The notes below the pieces were generated by a model. That model ran no database searches. It was not told the DNA's origin and saw nothing but the letters and a program-made list of their open reading frames with translations. 25,068 nt of DNA from a virus: positions 1 through 25,068 of the IMG/VR virus record IMGVR_UViG_3300017767_000121; one strand, 5' to 3'. Positions within the stretch are counted from its first letter, which is position 1, and the number at the start of each line of letters is the position of its first letter. The translations under genes were made by a program, and so were the position numbers. This document shows, piece by piece, positions 1 through 5,218 of the stretch.

Positions 1-561
1 ACCTGAACTAGCGTTAACCCCTGTGCCAGTATATGTGACTGTGTTATCAGAACCGTCGATGTCCATATAGTTGGTGGCTTGGTCAATATTAATAGTTGAA
101 GTGACCGTATTGTTTGAGCCTTGAATAATCCAATCAAGATCTAGTGTTCCTGCTGCTGCCGTGGTCGCTTGGTTTAGCGTCAATGTATTGCTTGCACCTG
201 TCACGTTGACATTAACATTACTAGAATCTGCGCCATAAGTATTGGTTGTGTCGGTAACTACATTCATCACGTTTGAGTTACCAGTAAACTGAAATAACCC
301 AGTATAACTATCGGCGGTAATATCACCTTTCCACAGGTTGCTTGAACCTATCTGGTTAATGTCTAGTGTGTTGGTTGTTCCAATAAAATCAAAGTCAGTA
401 AGGTTGCCAGCAACAGAACCAACACCACCTATTAGGTTGCCACCACCTTGTTGTTCTAGGTCTATATTCGCCGTCGCGCCAGATTGATCCATAAAAATTT
501 CATTATCTGCAAACAATGGATGAGCTAACGTACACAAAACTAATAAAAGTATTCTATTCAT
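1..561 (-). CDS. Secreted curlin-repeat-like protein (partial, C-terminus beyond left edge)
   Basis: The frame is open from the ATG at 561-559 to the window edge, giving 187 residues of an unfinished protein. It begins with a Sec signal peptide, MNRILLLVLCTLAHPLFA, with likely cleavage before DNE. The rest is low in charge, rich in Asn, Thr, Gly and Ser, and built from degenerate curlin-like strands. Examples are IDLEQQGGGNLIGG, LDINQIGSSNLWKG, TGASNTLTLNQA and QGSNNTVTSTINIDQA, which repeat a Gly-x-x-Asn plus hydrophobic-x-Gln pattern every 20-25 residues. This resembles the Gln/Asn ladder of CsgA and CsgB. The ATG overlaps the csgG stop codon as ATGA, so the two are probably translationally coupled. 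The inferred role is cargo of the CsgG pore, assembled outside the cell. Signal peptide and repeats are visible; the curlin assignment is by pattern, and a generic secreted repeat protein remains possible. Confidence 0.7.
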   Translation of the reverse strand, partial: MNRILLLVLCTLAHPLFADNEIFMDQSGATANIDLEQQGGGNLIGGVGSVAGNLTDFDFIGTTNTLDINQIGSSNLWKGDITADSYTGLFQFTGNSNVMNVVTDTTNTYGADSSNVNVNVTGASNTLTLNQATTAAAGTLDLDWIIQGSNNTVTSTINIDQATNYMDIDGSDNTVTYTGTGVNASSG

Positions 562-1349
562 TTTTTAACGCTCCAGTATCCTGCCGTTAGACCGTCTTGA
601 ATTGTTTGGAGAACTGCCGTTTCTATGGCGGCTTGGAGGGCTAAATTGACAGACTCGTTTTGAACTGAGCCGTTCTCTATCTCAATCAATTCTGTGCCTT
701 GGGCAACAAATTTGAAAACATCCTGACTATATCCTACACTAAGAATACTCTTAGTGACCAGAACTTCAAGTAAAACCCGCCCTGTAAGCACAGAAACTGT
801 ACGTAACGACACTGTTACTGTATCTTTTCGATACTTTTTTGACGCTCCAATACCTAAGTAACGGGCACCCATGCCCCCGGAAGTTTGGTTACTTTCGTAA
901 CCTACAACACTTCCTTGCATTAATAATCCAGCAAACAACAACGGTTTTATCTTTTGTTTCTCACTGGCCTCTTGCCGTGTAGCGCGAATAATCTGGCGTT
1001 CCTTCATTAAGTTGTCTACACCAACGCGCTCAACTACATCGAAGAACCCTTGCTTTTGACCACCTGCATGGTGCAACGCTCGAATTAAATAAGTTACGGG
1101 GCTTTGCGTAACCGCTGTACTAAAGTTTGCAAACTCACCGTTACTGCGCCGTTGCCCAGTGTCGTCATTAAAAGCAACGCCATACACTGCAACGACAGGT
1201 CTTTTTTCTGGTGGTTCGACGCGAGCTAGTTCGGTAACCAGCAACGGTCGGATTTTGGGCAGTTCTTTTTTAGGAACAACATGATTACTGACAGTAGTGC
1301 AGCTAGAAGTAAAAATCACCAATAGGCACAGAAATAACAGTCGTGCCAC
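558..1349 (-). CDS. csgG: CsgG-like curli secretion channel lipoprotein
   Basis: This is an outer-membrane lipoprotein of the CsgG family, which forms the nonameric pore that exports curli subunits. Diagnostic segments are NFSTAVTQS, ERQIIRATRQ, GSVVGYESN, SGGMGARYLGIGA, a Y-x-x-D-x-VTVSLRTVSVLTG stretch, and the C-terminal AAIETAVLQTIQDGL. I chose the GTG at 1349. It gives 263 residues (E. coli CsgG has 277) and a compact lipoprotein signal, MARLLFLCLLVIFTSSC, with Cys17 as the lipidated residue. An ATG at 1490 is in frame but would add 47 residues before the signal peptide and overlap csgF by 188 bases. No clear Shine-Dalgarno precedes the GTG, so coupling to csgF (47-base overlap) is likely. 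The gene ends in an ATGA overlap with the curlin-like gene. Family assignment is secure; the exact start is less so. Confidence 0.93.
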   Translation of the reverse strand: MARLLFLCLLVIFTSSCTTVSNHVVPKKELPKIRPLLVTELARVEPPEKRPVVAVYGVAFNDDTGQRRSNGEFANFSTAVTQSPVTYLIRALHHAGGQKQGFFDVVERVGVDNLMKERQIIRATRQEASEKQKIKPLLFAGLLMQGSVVGYESNQTSGGMGARYLGIGASKKYRKDTVTVSLRTVSVLTGRVLLEVLVTKSILSVGYSQDVFKFVAQGTELIEIENGSVQNESVNLALQAAIETAVLQTIQDGLTAGYWSVKK

Positions 1350-1815
1350 CTGATTGGTCGGTAACGGTAAGTGAAACAGTTTGTCCGTTGGTGCTGTAGT
1401 CAACTTTATTGCCCTCAAGCTCAAAGCTTCCACTCTCTGATTTTGTTTCTCCAAACATGTTATCCACAAGCTGTCTGGATAACTCTGCATATATTCTACT
1501 CTCTAAATTGCGGATAAACCTAGCCAACGTACTATTATTGACCTCGCGCTCTGCTTCTTCAACTAAAGCAAGCTTTTCTTCTTTGATAGTTTCCTCTCGG
1601 CTATGTTCTTGGTTTTCGATAGTTAAGTAGTGAGCAGACGTACCGTTGCCAGAAAAGCTAGGACTTTTAAACTTGTGTAACATCTCTGCAGACGCAGTGT
1701 TTAGCGGAGAAAACAATAATAAAATACAGCAAACCAAAGCTACAAAAAAAATAACAACAACATGCCCTACAATACTAGCGGCTGTTTTTAATATTTTTTT
1801 TATCTTGGATCTCAC
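1303..1815 (-). CDS. csgF: CsgF-like curli assembly/transport component
   Basis: CsgF is a small exported protein that sits on the outer face of the CsgG pore, forms a second constriction and helps nucleate fibres. The mature region shows the family landmarks: an early HKFKSPSFSGNG stretch (E. coli has FQFRNPNFGGN), a central amphipathic helix ending IYAELSRQLVDNMFG, and a C-terminal VSLTVTDQSGGTTVISVP strand pair. The N-terminus is unusual. A basic stretch, then a hydrophobic segment of about 25 residues, then Ala-Ser-Ala before Glu gives a 43-46 residue leader. No ATG is available. The candidates are GTG at 1815 (used here, with a weak GAG upstream) and TTG at 1824, immediately after an in-frame stop. 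Both overlap the upstream holin-like gene. Its 3' end overlaps csgG. The family call is strong, the start uncertain. Confidence 0.88.
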   Translation of the reverse strand: MRSKIKKILKTAASIVGHVVVIFFVALVCCILLLFSPLNTASAEMLHKFKSPSFSGNGTSAHYLTIENQEHSREETIKEEKLALVEEAEREVNNSTLARFIRNLESRIYAELSRQLVDNMFGETKSESGSFELEGNKVDYSTNGQTVSLTVTDQSGGTTVISVPIGDFYF

Positions 1816-2035
1816 GTATCTCAATCACCGTATCAAGTTTCTGTTGTAACCGTATAATGTCATTATCCAACATACGTATTCGGTCGATTAATTCAATTAG
1901 TGTACCTATAGTCTCTCCAAGTTTAGACTTTATTTCATTGGTAATAAATTGCCATATAAAATAAATCATATAAAGCAAGCCAACTGTAGCAACAATAGGA
2001 AACCCATATTCACTAATTAGTTGAGCGATATCCAC
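1775..2035 (-). CDS. Small holin-like membrane protein (second of tandem pair)
   Basis: The 86-residue protein has a short N-terminal stretch, one transmembrane helix at about residues 10-32 (GFPIVATVGLLYMIYFIWQF), then a charged, probably coiled-coil tail with heptad-like Ile/Leu spacing to about residue 75. It starts with GTG, which shares one base with the stop of the preceding gene (TAGTG). The pattern E-x-GFPI, TM helix, coiled coil is shared with the gene just upstream, so the two look like a tandem duplication. Single-helix proteins with a cytoplasmic coiled coil next to an endolysin gene are usually holins, antiholins or membrane regulators of lysis. The name holin-like is inferred from topology and position. 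I cannot assign a family. Confidence 0.65.
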   Translation of the reverse strand: MDIAQLISEYGFPIVATVGLLYMIYFIWQFITNEIKSKLGETIGTLIELIDRIRMLDNDIIRLQQKLDTVIEIREIQDKKNIKNSR

Positions 2036-2316
2036 TAATCTCGCCTTGCGTCTTCTTTCCCATCTGCCCTAGAAATTCGATCTAAGTCAGGTCGAATACC
2101 AAGCACTGTACACATAGTACAATCTATACGCACCATGTCGTGATTCATTGTCTTAACTCTGTTGTCTAAGTTACTGACTATATTATGAATTGAATCAACA
2201 TCACCAACAACAGATGCCAGTATGAACTTAATAGATAGAAATACAAAAAAACCACCAATAATAGATATGGCTATTGGAAAACCAACTTCTGCTATTAATG
2301 CAAAGGCTTCATTCAT
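2035..2316 (-). CDS. Small holin-like membrane protein (first of tandem pair)
   Basis: This 93-residue protein has one strongly hydrophobic segment at about residues 10-37 (beginning EVGFPIAISIIGGFFVFLSI), then a polar helical region with IVSNLDNRVKTMNHDMVRID and a charged C-terminus. It aligns by eye with the protein encoded immediately downstream: both begin with a short helix, an E-x-GFPI turn and a TM helix, then carry a D-x-R...D-(I/M)-(I/V)-R coiled-coil pattern. Its start abuts the lysozyme stop at 2316, so it is translationally coupled to the endolysin gene. Holin or antiholin is the likeliest role from topology and context. An unrelated membrane protein cannot be excluded. Confidence 0.65.
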   Translation of the reverse strand: MNEAFALIAEVGFPIAISIIGGFFVFLSIKFILASVVGDVDSIHNIVSNLDNRVKTMNHDMVRIDCTMCTVLGIRPDLDRISRADGKEDARRD

Positions 2317-2807
2317 TAGGAATGCAACGTAGTATTATTAGGAGTATCCCAGCCATCAGTAGCATAAACAGCTTCTTTCATTCTGTTTATCAAACGATTA
2401 GCCCTATTAGGTACTTGTGTTGCCCAACGAGAGTCCGCCATTTCAATAGATGTTTGTTTAAAATCTTTATTATCTAAAGCTTTTTTCATATTTTTAAACT
2501 TACTTAACCTGGTGTAACCCATGTTAAACATCATATTAGCTAGTATACGCTGAACATCTTCAGGATATTCGTCAAAGTCTTCATACAACTTTTTACAGTC
2601 GCCAATAACTATTTGAATATCTTGTTCAAAACAATCATGTACTCTTAACTTATCCACAGAAGTACCCACAGCTTGTCCGTGCTCAGGATCAGACTCTTTT
2701 ATTAAATGACCTATACCAAAAGTAGGATACCCTAAATGATCTAAATAGATTTCAAATACGCATCCTTCATCTTCTGTTAGTTCTTCTCGTAGTTTATCTA
2801 TATTCAT
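2316..2807 (-). CDS. T4-type lysozyme endolysin (glycoside hydrolase 24)
   Basis: This endolysin hydrolyses the N-acetylmuramic acid to N-acetylglucosamine bond of peptidoglycan to release progeny. At 163 residues it nearly matches T4 lysozyme (164). The catalytic triad positions are visible: Glu14 in TEDEG, Asp23 in IYLDHLG and Thr29 in YPTFGIGH, equivalent to T4 Glu11, Asp20 and Thr26. The C-terminal half carries RILANMMFNMG and a SRWATQVPNRANRLI-like segment typical of the family. The ATG at 2807 is chosen because the protein then begins MNIDKLREELTEDEG, matching T4. An in-frame extension to 2930 would read through a different small gene. No signal peptide is seen, so export should depend on a holin; holin-like genes lie on both sides. 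The start follows the preceding stop after one base. Confidence 0.95.
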   Translation of the reverse strand: MNIDKLREELTEDEGCVFEIYLDHLGYPTFGIGHLIKESDPEHGQAVGTSVDKLRVHDCFEQDIQIVIGDCKKLYEDFDEYPEDVQRILANMMFNMGYTRLSKFKNMKKALDNKDFKQTSIEMADSRWATQVPNRANRLINRMKEAVYATDGWDTPNNTTLHS

Positions 2808-2808
2808 A

Positions 2809-2964
2809 TTATTTTTTTGCAGCAGTTTTCTTTTTAGTTGCAGGTTTTTTAACTTTAGAAACCGCTTCAACCACTCTAGTAGCCATTGGTTTAGGTTTTT
2901 TAGGAACATGCTCATAAACAAGAAGCCCAATTAACCCGATAAATATAAGTTCTAAAATACTCAT
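2809..2964 (-). CDS. 51-residue single-TM lysine-rich small protein
   Basis: This short gene lies between the upstream membrane gene and the lysozyme. It begins at an ATG sharing one base with the preceding TAA (TAATG) and ends one base before the lysozyme ATG. The product starts MSILELIFIGLIGLLVYEH, a single hydrophobic helix, followed by a Pro/Lys-rich basic tail ending KKPATKKKTAAKK. The exact fit into the overlap pattern of the cassette supports it being real despite its length. An N-out helix with a short basic cytoplasmic tail fits a small holin or a lysis regulator. Function is inferred only from topology and position. Confidence 0.6.
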   Translation of the reverse strand: MSILELIFIGLIGLLVYEHVPKKPKPMATRVVEAVSKVKKPATKKKTAAKK

Positions 2965-3146
2965 TAGTTTTTATTGGGAGGCAACATCTTTGCCTTTCCT
3001 ACATTTAGAGCAAGTAGTTCGACTACTTTGTACAGTTTACCAATAAGTACATCATCTTTAGGAGTAGGAGTTACAGATGCAATAAAAGACGCAGCACAAA
3101 CAATACCCGTTATAACGCTAACCATTTCAATAATCCAACTAACCAT
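2964..3146 (-). CDS. 60-residue small membrane protein, holin-like
   Basis: The protein has a hydrophobic N-terminal helix at about residues 3-26 (WIIEMVSVITGIVCAASFIA), then a conserved-looking soluble tail, SVTPTPKDDVLIGKLYKVV, followed by a short amphipathic helix. I recall similar tails (TPTPKDD...KLYKVVELLALNVGKAK) in small phage proteins next to lysis genes, but cannot name the family. It starts at an ATG that shares a base with the outer-spanin stop (TAATG) and ends in the same type of junction with the next small gene. The location between the spanins and the endolysin makes a holin-type or antiholin role plausible. That is inference. Confidence 0.62.
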   Translation of the reverse strand: MVSWIIEMVSVITGIVCAASFIASVTPTPKDDVLIGKLYKVVELLALNVGKAKMLPPNKN

Positions 3147-3499
3147 TAGTCTTCTCCTTTATCATAGTCCCGATAGAACTTTACAATATTTAGTATATTT
3201 TTAGTATACCTTTTAATTTCCGCCATGTTCATAGCTAAATTTTCGTATTGTTTAGTAGTCAACGCATAGTAAGGTTTACGTGGAGCTTTGTTTTCATCAA
3301 TCAAACCAAGATAGGTTGTCATAGTTTCTGGAGTAAGCACTTCAAATTGCACATCCGTTAACTGCATTTCCATTGGCAGTGGCGGATGATACATTGGAGG
3401 CCGTTCTGCAATAGTTTTTACTTCTACTTGTTTAGCATTGGGCATCATAGAACACCCACTAATCAATAAAAAACTAACCGCGAATGTCAATTTTCGCAT
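3146..3499 (-). CDS. Outer-membrane lipoprotein, probable o-spanin (Rz1-like)
   Basis: The 117-residue protein begins MRKLTFAVSFLLISGC, a textbook lipoprotein signal with Cys16 in the lipobox. A proline-containing linker follows (RPPMYHPPLPMEMQ), then a conserved helical C-terminal region containing YYALTTKQYENLAMNMAEI and a Lys/Tyr-rich helix. Its start lies inside the upstream coiled-coil membrane gene (26-base overlap), the classic arrangement of two-component spanins. The inferred role is the outer-membrane partner that binds the inner spanin and fuses the two membranes at the last step of Gram-negative lysis. It is longer than lambda Rz1 but typical of larger o-spanins. Lipidation signal and overlap are direct evidence; the spanin name is inferred from context. 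Confidence 0.75.
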   Translation of the reverse strand: MRKLTFAVSFLLISGCSMMPNAKQVEVKTIAERPPMYHPPLPMEMQLTDVQFEVLTPETMTTYLGLIDENKAPRKPYYALTTKQYENLAMNMAEIKRYTKNILNIVKFYRDYDKGED

Positions 3500-3965
3500 T
3501 TGGTACCTCTATTTTAGGGCTCTGTGGTGCTGTAGTTTCTTTTTGCGGGGGGCTAACCTCGTCTAATTCAACGTCAGGAGCATCAAATTGACCCGGATCT
3601 GTTATTTTTATAAGGGATTCTTTGATCTTGCGGGTTCCATTGTTAACCCGTGATTCAATAAGTTTAGGTTTAGCCAGTGCTAAGCTGTTCATGTCGTGCT
3701 TAGAAAACTTGTCTCTAAGGCTGTTAAACTCTCGTAAGGCTGCATTTTTTTCTGCTTCTAAACTAGTAAGCTGAAAGTTAATCTGTTCTTGTTTTTCTAA
3801 ATACGCATCAATAGAATCATTCTGCGTTTGAATCTGAGTTTCTAATACAATCTGATTGCCTTTAAGCACAGCCATTTGATTATTAAGATATTTAATATAT
3901 GAAGCAGAGCCCGCTAGCGACGCTAATAATAATGCACCCAATATAATTGCAAGCTTAAATCCCAT
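3474..3965 (-). CDS. Inner-membrane spanin, Rz-like
   Basis: The 163-residue protein has an N-terminal transmembrane helix at about residues 4-24, then a long polar coiled coil to about residue 90. A segment of the Rz-like type follows: KHDMNSLALAKPKLIESRVN, then NNGTRKIKESLIKIT. It ends in an acidic/proline-rich tail (PPQKETTAPQSP). This topology, one N-in helix with a periplasmic coiled coil, is that of i-spanins. It overlaps the lipoprotein gene by 26 bases, forming an i-spanin/o-spanin pair. The ATG shares its first base with a TAA that closes the second reading frame of the frameshifted upstream gene, which helps identify that frame as genuine. Confidence 0.78.
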   Translation of the reverse strand: MGFKLAIILGALLLASLAGSASYIKYLNNQMAVLKGNQIVLETQIQTQNDSIDAYLEKQEQINFQLTSLEAEKNAALREFNSLRDKFSKHDMNSLALAKPKLIESRVNNGTRKIKESLIKITDPGQFDAPDVELDEVSPPQKETTAPQSPKIEVPNAKIDIRG

Positions 3966-4208
3966 TACTTTTTCCTATAACGTCTGGTTTTCTTTGCTAT
4001 CTTCTTAGGCTGTTTACTATGTTGTTTACCTTTTTTAGTATCTTCTCGTTTCTTTTTAGTTGGCTGCGTATTCTTTTGAACTTAAACGCTTAATCGCTTT
4101 TTCTGGCAAATATCGTTCTCCTGTATCTGCTGATTTTTTACCAGATTTAGTGCGCCATTTTTGTTTAGTCCATTTTTTAAGACTCTTTTGACTCTTTGCA
4201 AGCGCCAT
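3965..4208 (-). pseudogene. Frameshifted small basic conserved phage protein (SQKSLKKW family)
   Basis: From the ATG at 4208 the frame encodes 50 residues starting MALAKSQKSLKKWTKQKWRT, containing GERYLPEKAIKRLSSKEYAA, and stops at TAA 4058-4056. I recognise this as the start of a roughly 80-residue basic phage protein family whose members continue with a Lys/Arg-rich tail ending KQPKKIAKKTRRYR-like. That tail is present here one base out of frame: just upstream of the stop the +1 frame reads TKKKREDTKKGKQHSKQPKK, then IAKKTRRYRKK, and ends at a TAA overlapping the i-spanin ATG. The second frame has no ATG of its own. A one-base insertion in the CCAAC tract near 4060, a sequencing error or a +1 recoding site would each explain it. 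The function of the intact family is unknown. Confidence 0.72.
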
Positions 4209-4363
4209 TACTTTCCAACTTTCTTCATAGCAGCTTTATGAGCTGCAGTAAATGTTTTACCAGAACGCATTGCTTTTCGCATTTCAGTCATGTGTTTAGC
4301 ACTATGATGAACACTATGTCTTTTTAATAATCCTTTTTGTCTTTCTGTTATTTGTTTTTTCAT
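4208..4363 (-). CDS. 51-residue basic His/Lys-rich small protein
   Basis: The gene starts at an ATG overlapping the previous stop as ATGA (4363-4360). It ends with a TAA whose last base is the first base of the next ATG (4208). The product begins MKKQITERQKGLLKRHSVHH, then contains KHMTEMRKAMRSGKTFTAAH and ends KAAMKKVGK. It is strongly basic with no membrane helix. I recall similar short proteins (a T-E-R-Q...L...H..HH...K.M..M...M..G.S F..AH..A...VG pattern) in marine phages. It may bind nucleic acid or be packaged with DNA, but no function is established. The junctions on both sides make it convincing as a gene. Confidence 0.7.
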   Translation of the reverse strand: MKKQITERQKGLLKRHSVHHSAKHMTEMRKAMRSGKTFTAAHKAAMKKVGK

Positions 4364-4548
4364 CGATATCCCCCGCCTGCGGCTTTGTATTGTTTAGCTA
4401 ACATTTGCGCTTTTCGCGCTGACCATTGACCGGGTTTACCGCCTTTACCACCTGCTTTTATACTAGAAAACAATCGCTTACGCATTGTCGGTTTAGTATA
4501 GTTACCAGCTTGGTTTACTTTAGACTTTGTTTTTTTCTTTACTGCCAT
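4360..4548 (-). CDS. 62-residue basic conserved phage protein
   Basis: The ATG at 4548 is chosen because it shares a base with the nuclease stop (TAATG) and gives the familiar start MAVKKKTKSKVNQAGNYTKP. Starting at 4563 would add five residues inside the nuclease gene. The protein continues with MRKRLFSSIKAGGKGGKPGQ and ends WSARKAQMLAKQYKAAGGGY plus Arg. It is very basic and soluble. Proteins with the KAG.KGG..GQWSARKAQ.LA..YK..GGGY pattern are common in marine phages and carry no assigned function. Lying among other basic proteins and two nucleases, it may bind DNA, which is an inference from charge alone. Confidence 0.78.
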   Translation of the reverse strand: MAVKKKTKSKVNQAGNYTKPTMRKRLFSSIKAGGKGGKPGQWSARKAQMLAKQYKAAGGGYR

Positions 4549-4919
4549 TAATAATCGCCCCAAACTTTTACTTTAGTACCGCCCCAGTACTCTACAGCTA
4601 GCCCCGCATCAATTAACTTTTGATTAAGTGAGTTGCCTTCTTTATCCCAGAGAACCCCTAGTATTCGACCATACTTACCTCGACCTTGTGACTCTAGCAC
4701 AAACCCATCTTGAGTAAGTTCTTGTAATAATTCTTTAGCTTGTAGCCCTAGTTTCTTTTCGGCTAAGTCGCGTGTACGTGATTCAGGAGTATCGATGCCA
4801 ACTAATCGTACCCGTTGTTTAGACAGTACAATTTTAAACCCTAAGTCTATATTTACATCTACTGTATCTCCGTCGACTACTCGATCTAAAGTACAGTTAT
4901 ACACAAAAGGCTTGGTCAT
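4548..4919 (-). CDS. Staphylococcal-nuclease-like (SNase/thermonuclease) endonuclease
   Basis: This 123-residue protein is a single SNase OB-fold domain, a calcium-dependent nuclease acting on DNA and RNA. The active-site pattern is intact: Asp18 in VVDGDTV (SNase Asp21), Arg38 and Asp43-Thr-Pro-Glu46 in RLVGIDTPE (Arg35, Asp40, Glu43) and Arg85 in GKYGRILG (Arg87). No signal peptide is visible, so it should act in the cytoplasm of the infected cell. A good AGGAGT site lies five bases before the ATG. Likely roles are degradation of host nucleic acid or processing of phage DNA late in infection; neither is shown here. It follows an HNH-like gene, so two nuclease folds sit side by side in the late operon. 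Confidence 0.92.
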   Translation of the reverse strand: MTKPFVYNCTLDRVVDGDTVDVNIDLGFKIVLSKQRVRLVGIDTPESRTRDLAEKKLGLQAKELLQELTQDGFVLESQGRGKYGRILGVLWDKEGNSLNQKLIDAGLAVEYWGGTKVKVWGDY

Positions 4920-4924
4920 GCGTG

Positions 4925-4930
4925 ACTCCT
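4925..4930 (-). promoter_or_regulatory. Ribosome binding site for SNase gene
   Basis: The minus strand reads AGGAGT here, five bases before the ATG at 4919. It partly overlaps the stop of the HNH-like gene. This fixes the nuclease start. Confidence 0.7.
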
Positions 4931-5213
4931 ATTTCTTTTTAGGTTTATTCCTCTTAACCGTATGATTAGAATTACGAGAGAAACTCCTGTTTTTACTAGG
5001 TTTTACTAATCTTAAATTAGATCGCTTATTAGTTCCACCTTTAGATAAAGGTTTTTTGTGGTCAATATCTTTACCTTTACGGTTTACTTTAGCTTTGTCT
5101 AGTTTATAACGAGCCCGCTCCCTGGCGTTGCGACGTTCCTGTTCTTTTTTACCCCTAGCTTTTTGCTGTTTGTATTCTTTTTTATAGGGTCTTGGTTTGT
5201 TTACGTAAGGCAT
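4929..5213 (-). CDS. HNH-endonuclease-like basic protein
   Basis: The 94-residue product is highly basic, with a Lys/Arg-rich N-terminal half containing KGKKEQERRNARERARYKLD-like charge clusters (residues 20-39). A compact HNH-like motif follows: Asp51-His52 in DIDHKKPLSKGGTN, Asn62, Asn66 in SNLRLV and Asn75 in KNRSF. This D-H...P-L-(S)-K-G-G-x-N...N-L-x-x-V...N-R spacing is the small-phage HNH pattern. Phage HNH proteins often nick DNA or assist terminase during packaging. This one is far from any terminase in view and lacks the zinc-binding cysteines of larger HNH enzymes. It starts with ATG at 5213, five bases after the preceding stop. Activity is not certain because the domain is minimal. 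Confidence 0.75.
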   Translation of the reverse strand: MPYVNKPRPYKKEYKQQKARGKKEQERRNARERARYKLDKAKVNRKGKDIDHKKPLSKGGTNKRSNLRLVKPSKNRSFSRNSNHTVKRNKPKKK

Positions 5214-5218
5214 GATTA

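Noticed and set aside
1350-1490. Longer csgG start at the in-frame ATG 1490
   Set aside because: It would place 47 residues before the lipoprotein signal and overlap csgF by 188 bases. The GTG at 1349 gives a standard lipobox and family length.
2808-2930. N-terminal extension of the lysozyme up to 2930
   Set aside because: The extra 41 residues are antisense to nothing useful and coincide with the 51-residue gene in another frame. The start MNIDKL matches T4 lysozyme and sits right after that gene's stop.
3012-3028. Seven-bp inverted repeat with TCG loop, possible hairpin
   Set aside because: It lies inside the coding sequence of the 60-residue membrane protein, has no T-run and is explained by codons for Lys-Val-Val-Glu-Leu-Leu.
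4040-4070. Programmed +1 frameshift at the AAC-TAA of the small basic gene
   Set aside because: Not rejected outright but not claimed: no known slippery sequence or upstream Shine-Dalgarno-like stimulator is visible, so an indel or sequencing error is the simpler reading.
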